DNA of 64,000 nucleotides from Rhodospirillum sp. GTDB lineage: Bacteria > Pseudomonadota > Alphaproteobacteria > Dongiales > Dongiaceae. Under the pieces are notes generated by a model. It saw only the letters and a list, made by a program, of their open reading frames with translations. It made no database searches and was not told where the DNA came from. Position 1 is the stretch's first letter. The number at the start of each line of letters is the position of its first letter. Both the position numbers and the translations under genes were made by a program. The stretch lies in the NCBI GenBank assembly GCA_013822765.1, contig PNKY01000001.1, forward strand, positions 806,001 to 870,000, given 5' to 3'. This document shows, in pieces, positions 60,512-64,000 of this stretch.

Positions 60512-61441
60512 ATGCGCCTTCAGGAGCGTCTTCAATCGTCGCAGGCAAAGTGGCCGATTGAGTTCAACGGCATATCAGCGGATGTCGAGCTCGCACGCGA
60601 TATCCAGGAGCGGCTTGGCCTTGCCGGGTTGCTGGATCCGCCGGCCGACGGCAAGTTCGGTACCGTGAGCGGATGGGCGCTGAACGAATTTGCCGCGGCG
60701 CGCAAGCTTGAGGCGCCCGGCAATCTCACCAGGGAGATCGCGCAGGCGCTGCTCGCCGCGGACATTGCCGAGACGTTTCCGCTGGTGCTCGACGGCAACT
60801 TCGCATCGAAGGTTCTTCGCGCCCTGCAGCGGCGGCGTTATTGGATCTGCCGCCATCCCGCCTGCCTGAACATCGTCTATGTCGAAGGGGCCGGTCCCGA
60901 CGGCGTTCTCAACGACAACGCACCCAATTCCTTCAATGACGCGCGCCTGTTGATCGTGGTCGGCAAGGATGGCAAGCCATCCTTGACTGCATGGGAGGCG
61001 ACGACCGAGCCGGGCCGGCATTTCACGGTGAACCCCGAGAATCCCGACGGGGCCGCCCGCATCGAGTTCGGCCAATACAAGTCATGGACCGCCGGCACGC
61101 ATAAGCTCGGAAAGCCGAATGCCCACGAGGCGCTGGTCCAGGCCGAGAACGTGACGGTGTGCCGCGACCTCAACAAGGATTTCAAGCGCGACCATGACAA
61201 GCGCCATACCGGCATCTTCGGAATCAATCAGCATTGGGGCTTCGACCTTCCGAAAGGCGATATCGGCAAGGCGAGCGCGGGGTGCCTGGTCGGACGAAGC
61301 AAGGACGAGCACCGCGAGTTCATGCGCCGCGTCAAATCGGATGCGCGCTTCAAGGCCAACAACGGATATCGCTTCATGACCGCGATCATTCCGGCCGCTG
61401 CGCTCGACGAGACCGCGTTCGACCCTGCGGCGCCGCACTGA
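60512..61441 (+). CDS. Peptidoglycan-binding-like and L,D-transpeptidase-like protein
   Basis: The 309-residue protein has an N-terminal helical segment like peptidoglycan-binding modules (DIQERLGLAGLLDPPADGKFG, about residues 32-52). Its C-terminal part contains GIFGINQHWGF and DIGKASAGCLVGRSKDEH (about 238-275). The histidine and the SAGC cysteine resemble the YkuD-type catalytic pair. No signal peptide is seen, so it may be cytoplasmic, exported otherwise or a phage-type enzyme. GAGGGGAG precedes the ATG. The assignment rests only on motif similarity. Confidence 0.6.
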   Translation: MRLQERLQSSQAKWPIEFNGISADVELARDIQERLGLAGLLDPPADGKFGTVSGWALNEFAAARKLEAPGNLTREIAQALLAADIAETFPLVLDGNFASKVLRALQRRRYWICRHPACLNIVYVEGAGPDGVLNDNAPNSFNDARLLIVVGKDGKPSLTAWEATTEPGRHFTVNPENPDGAARIEFGQYKSWTAGTHKLGKPNAHEALVQAENVTVCRDLNKDFKRDHDKRHTGIFGINQHWGFDLPKGDIGKASAGCLVGRSKDEHREFMRRVKSDARFKANNGYRFMTAIIPAAALDETAFDPAAPH

Positions 61442-61743
61442 TCCTCAGCTGGCGAGCGCGAACGTCGGACCGTTTCTGTCCGGTCAACAGCGGGTCGAGC
61501 GAGCCCATCGGCGAGTCCAGGACGGCGCACTGCGTCCGAGTCTGACCCTAAGCGGACATCCGGCGATCAGGGTCATCGCATGAAGTCGACCAAGATCGAA
61601 TTGCGGTCAATTGCGGTCAATGATGTCCACTCGATTATCAACGCATTGAAATTGCTGGAGTCCACTCCCGATTGGAAAGCGTGGCCGCGCTCCGCCATCG
61701 TCCCTATATCCTCCCTTAGGCGGAGCCGACGTGGCCCCCATTC
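61442..61743. other. 302-base intergenic region with a tandem repeat
   Basis: No gene is supported. TTGCGGTCAA is repeated directly at 61601-61610 and 61611-61620, followed by TGATG. A small dyad, GGACCG/CGGTCC-like (GTCGGACCGTTTCTGTCCGGTC), lies near 61466-61487 and may form the terminator of the preceding gene. The promoter for the membrane-protein gene is expected near 61640-61720. Confidence 0.45.
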
Positions 61744-62496
61744 ATGGACGAACCTCTCCTCCTGCTGTCTCTGGCCTTTGCGCATTGCAAGGCAGTCGCG
61801 ATTGGCCATGGTCCGCTCCTGCTCAGCATGTTCCTGGCGGGCTTGATCGGCAGCGCGTCGCATTGCGCCCCAATGTGCGGGCCGTTCGTGCTGGCGCAGA
61901 CCGGCGAGACGACGGCGCGGCTGCAGGTCGGCAGCGGCGAATTGCGACGGCTGGCCGGCGCCGCGCTGCTGCCGTATCACGCGGGGCGCGCGCTGACGTA
62001 CGTCCTGCTGGCGGTCCTGCTTTCGCTGCCGCTGCAACTGGTGTCGCAGCTGCCGCAGTTGAGCTTCATCCCCGCGATCGCGCTGCTGCTCGGTGCGCTG
62101 TTGTTTCTCGTGCTTGCCGTCCGCGGCCTGCGCGGCTCGCTGGAGAGCGGCCTGTTCGGAGCGGGCATCGGAACGAAGCTCGGACGTATTGCAAGGCCGC
62201 TGTTCGCCAGGCCGTGGGGTTGGCGCGGTGTCGGCCTCGGCATGGTGTTGGGGTTCCTCCCATGCGGCCTGCTCTATGCCGCGATCGGCGCAGCGGCCGC
62301 TACCTCCAATCCGTTGGCGGCATCGATGAGCATGGCGGCGTTCACCCTTGGCACATTTCCCGTGCTCTGGCTGGTCGGTTATCTCGGTGGCTGGGCTCAG
62401 CGGAAGTGGCACAAGCTGATGCGCCCGGTCCTGCCCGCCATCGCGTTCCTGAACGCCATTGTCCTTGGTGGTATGGCGTGGCGCTGGATCGCGTGA
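61744..62496 (+). CDS. Sulfite exporter TauE/SafE-family (DsbD-like) membrane protein
   Basis: The 250-residue protein has six membrane segments and the motif GSASHCAPMCGPFVLAQ near residues 36-52, with two cysteines, plus LGFLPCGLLYAAIGAA near 170. This is the cytochrome-oxidase-associated group of UreH/DsbD-like proteins that is annotated TauE/SafE and often found with ccoGHIS. No cco genes are visible here. It probably moves a metal or thiol across the inner membrane. The gene converges on the GFA gene. Confidence 0.83.
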   Translation: MDEPLLLLSLAFAHCKAVAIGHGPLLLSMFLAGLIGSASHCAPMCGPFVLAQTGETTARLQVGSGELRRLAGAALLPYHAGRALTYVLLAVLLSLPLQLVSQLPQLSFIPAIALLLGALLFLVLAVRGLRGSLESGLFGAGIGTKLGRIARPLFARPWGWRGVGLGMVLGFLPCGLLYAAIGAAAATSNPLAASMSMAAFTLGTFPVLWLVGYLGGWAQRKWHKLMRPVLPAIAFLNAIVLGGMAWRWIA

Positions 62497-62524
62497 CCGG
62501 ATCTCGCCAGGCGCACGCCGCGAC

Positions 62525-62917
62525 TTACTCCTCAGAGCGACCCGTGGCGTCACGATCGCGGTCGTATCGTCTGGTGAGCGGAAACGGCGGCAACCAGGAC
62601 TCGCGGCGGACGGTCCAGAGTTCGTAGGTTGGCCTCAGCTGGTCAGGGGCATCCAGGGATCCCAGGTTCACTTCGATTTCGTCTGCGCTGCGTGAGAAAA
62701 CGGACGAGCCGCAGCGGGGACAGAAACACCGCCCTGCGTAGTCGCGTGTCTCGCCATCGACCGTCACCGCATCCTGAGGGAACACCGCGGACGCGTGAAA
62801 AAGCGCCCCATGATGCTTGCGGCAGTCGAGACAGTGACAAAGGCCGACCCGGTATGGGAGCCCCGACGCCACAATTCGGACGTTGCCGCACAGGCAACCG
62901 CCGGTGAACCGGTCCAT
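62525..62917 (-). CDS. GFA-family (CENP-V) zinc protein
   Basis: The 130-residue protein has the zinc ligands of the glutathione-dependent formaldehyde-activating family: GGCLCGNVRI (residues 7-16), LCHCLDCRKHHGA (about 26-38) and CFCPRCGSSVFSR (about 64-76). Most members are not proven to act on formaldehyde; some are lipid- or thiol-handling enzymes. It stands next to tRNA-Gln, 28 bases away, and its start has GGAGACGC upstream. Confidence 0.9.
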   Translation of the reverse strand: MDRFTGGCLCGNVRIVASGLPYRVGLCHCLDCRKHHGALFHASAVFPQDAVTVDGETRDYAGRCFCPRCGSSVFSRSADEIEVNLGSLDAPDQLRPTYELWTVRRESWLPPFPLTRRYDRDRDATGRSEE

Positions 62918-62945
62918 GCTGCGTCTCCTCTAAAATCGAGGAAAA

Positions 62946-63019
62946 TGGCTGGGGGACTAGGATTCGAACCTAGACTAGCGGAGTCAGAGTCCGCTGTCCT
63001 ACCGTTAGACGATCCCCCA
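62946..63019 (-). tRNA. tRNA-Gln (anticodon CUG)
   Basis: On the minus strand the sequence begins TGGGGGATCGTCTAACGG and ends GGTTCGAATCCTAGTCCCCC-A-G-CCA. The acceptor arm pairs TGGGGG with CCCCCA, the T loop is GGTTCGAATCC, and the anticodon loop CTCTGAC holds CTG. The CCA end is encoded (62946-62948 on the plus strand as TGG). It is an intact, single-copy tRNA gene in this window, with no integrase beside it. Confidence 0.96.
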
Positions 63020-63183
63020 ACTAAGCGACTGATCTAGCTGGGAATTCCTGGCTTGGCGGCAATTCACGGTCAAGCCTCGCAGACCAGTGGCTGCGGCGGT
63101 GGCGTTGTAGCGCCGGGTCGGGGCGGAAGTCAATGATGGGGGCCGTAGCAATTGGCCCCCGACTTTTCTAGTTTGGCGCCCCT

Positions 63184-63990
63184 ATGACGACCGCGCCCAC
63201 CATTCCCGATGGTCCGTTCAGCCGGCCCCGGCACGAGGGGGCGGGCTATCTCAAGCTGCTGCGCCGGCTGCACGCGCTGCAGCGGCCGCGGACCTATCTC
63301 GAGATCGGCACTGCGGCGGGCAAGACGCTGGCCATCGCGCGCTGCCCCAGCATCGCCATCGACCCGCGGTTTCGTCTGGATCGAGATGTGCTCCAGGGTA
63401 AACCGGGGGGCAAGCCGGCGTGCCATCTGTTCGAGATGACCAGCGACGCCTTTTTTGCCGCGCAGAAGCCGACGGCGCTGTTCGGCGGGCCGGTCGATCT
63501 CGCCTTCATCGATGGCATGCATCGTTTCGAGTTCGCGTTGCGCGACTTCATGAACATCGAGCCGCATTGCCGGCCGGATTCACTGATCGTGCTGCACGAC
63601 TGCCTGCCAGTCGACGAACACATGGCGCGCCGCGATCCGCGCGACCGCTCGCGCGCCGCCGATGCGCAGTATCCCAACGCCTGGGCGGGCGACACCTGGA
63701 AGGCGTTGTGGATCCTGCAGCGTTATCGGCCGGACTTGCGCATTTTCGCTTTCGATGCGCCGCCGAGCGGGCTGGTGGTCGTCACCTGCCTCGATCCCGC
63801 ATCCACGCTGCTCAAGCAGCGCTACGAGGAGGTGGTCGGCGCCGCCAGTGCAATCGACCTCGCCAGCTTCTATGCCGGCCTCGCGATTCTGCCGACCGCC
63901 GCGCTTCGCCGCCCATCGTGGCTGTCGTCCCTGATCAGACCGCGCGGCTTCGATCTCAGTGCTCATCTGGCGGCGACCTCGGTCGGATGA
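63184..63990 (+). CDS. Class I SAM-dependent methyltransferase (Methyltransf_24-like)
   Basis: The 268-residue protein has the SAM motif RTYLEIGTAAGKTLAIARCP (near residues 36-55), the strand SIAIDPRFRLD, and LAFIDGMHRFEFALRDF with the acidic motif, followed by LIVLHDCLPVDE. It resembles the CmcI/TylF-like or cephalosporin hydroxylase-type methyltransferases that modify sugars and secondary metabolites. It is 164 bases beyond the tRNA and may belong to a further glycan cluster to the right of the window. Confidence 0.83.
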   Translation: MTTAPTIPDGPFSRPRHEGAGYLKLLRRLHALQRPRTYLEIGTAAGKTLAIARCPSIAIDPRFRLDRDVLQGKPGGKPACHLFEMTSDAFFAAQKPTALFGGPVDLAFIDGMHRFEFALRDFMNIEPHCRPDSLIVLHDCLPVDEHMARRDPRDRSRAADAQYPNAWAGDTWKALWILQRYRPDLRIFAFDAPPSGLVVVTCLDPASTLLKQRYEEVVGAASAIDLASFYAGLAILPTAALRRPSWLSSLIRPRGFDLSAHLAATSVG

Positions 63991-64000
63991 AATGGCGGTG

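Noticed and set aside
62946..63183. Possible integration (att) site at the tRNA-Gln gene
   Set aside because: No integrase, no repeated tRNA 3' end and no change in gene content are visible beside it.
1..64000. CRISPR array, transposon or prophage
   Set aside because: No regularly spaced direct repeats, transposase, integrase or phage structural motifs were seen; the repeats present are short palindromic elements.

Overview
This is a GC-rich, gene-dense bacterial chromosome segment with mostly metabolic and transport genes. The protein families (BMP-type and Liv-type ABC transporters, TctABC with a two-component system, FAH and short homogentisate dioxygenase, isoquinoline-oxidoreductase-like molybdoenzymes, RpiR and HxlR regulators) and the many ATGA overlaps suggest an alphaproteobacterium, perhaps of the Rhodospirillales or a related soil lineage. 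I see no transposase, integrase, phage structural gene or CRISPR array. About 60 protein genes and one tRNA can be supported.

Layout. 1-6.8 kb: two ABC permease genes followed by what looks like the entry half of the vitamin B6 degradation pathway: 4-pyridoxolactonase, pyridoxamine-pyruvate transaminase, pyridoxal 4-dehydrogenase and a pyridoxine-4-oxidase-like GMC flavoenzyme. A YciI protein, an exported ankyrin protein and a small lipoprotein are interleaved. 7.2-12.4 kb: an oxalyl-CoA-synthetase-like ligase, a ketopantoate-reductase-like protein, an AlgD-like dehydrogenase reduced to its NAD domain, and a phosphomannomutase. 12.5-15.5 kb: a homogentisate-type aromatic operon with a divergent MarR regulator and an operator palindrome, then cspA with a clear terminator. 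15.8-22.2 kb: one long minus-strand operon, rpiR - livMG fusion - livK - livF - livH - hydrolase. 22.5-26.2 kb: a periplasmic molybdenum oxidoreductase pair with its cytochrome c, and a DUF4112 protein. 26.2-32.9 kb: tctCBA divergent from a tctDE-like two-component system plus a periplasmic binding protein. 32.9-39.4 kb: an EamA exporter, a flavin oxidoreductase, Kup, a family 2 glycosyltransferase and an RmlC-like cupin. 40-43.7 kb: a lipoprotein with a second two-component system, a candidate structured small RNA and a Fae homologue. 43.7-51.5 kb: lipid-related enzymes (sterol-desaturase family, fatty acid desaturase, thioesterase), two paralogous small membrane proteins, the HxlR/QOR2 pair, a DODA-type dioxygenase and an unknown 76-residue protein. 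51.5-60.4 kb: a polysaccharide cluster (glycosyltransferases, FkbM methyltransferase, a sulfotransferase-glycosyltransferase fusion, GDP-mannose dehydratase, ManC). 60.5-64 kb: an L,D-transpeptidase-like protein, a TauE/SafE-like membrane protein, a GFA protein, tRNA-Gln(CUG) and a methyltransferase.

How the genes work together. The B6 genes could convert pyridoxine and pyridoxamine to pyridoxal and on to 4-pyridoxate; the later ring-cleavage genes are not in the window. The mannose genes (phosphomannomutase at 11 kb, ManC and Gmd at 58-60 kb) can supply GDP-mannose and GDP-4-keto-6-deoxymannose to the glycosyltransferases at 51-57 kb. Non-coding structure is rich: two families of nested palindromic repeats, several operator-like dyads in divergent intergenic regions, and a 42.9-43.2 kb transcript-like region that ends in a strong terminator. 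Gene calls rest on motif recognition and remembered family sequences, not on database searches.
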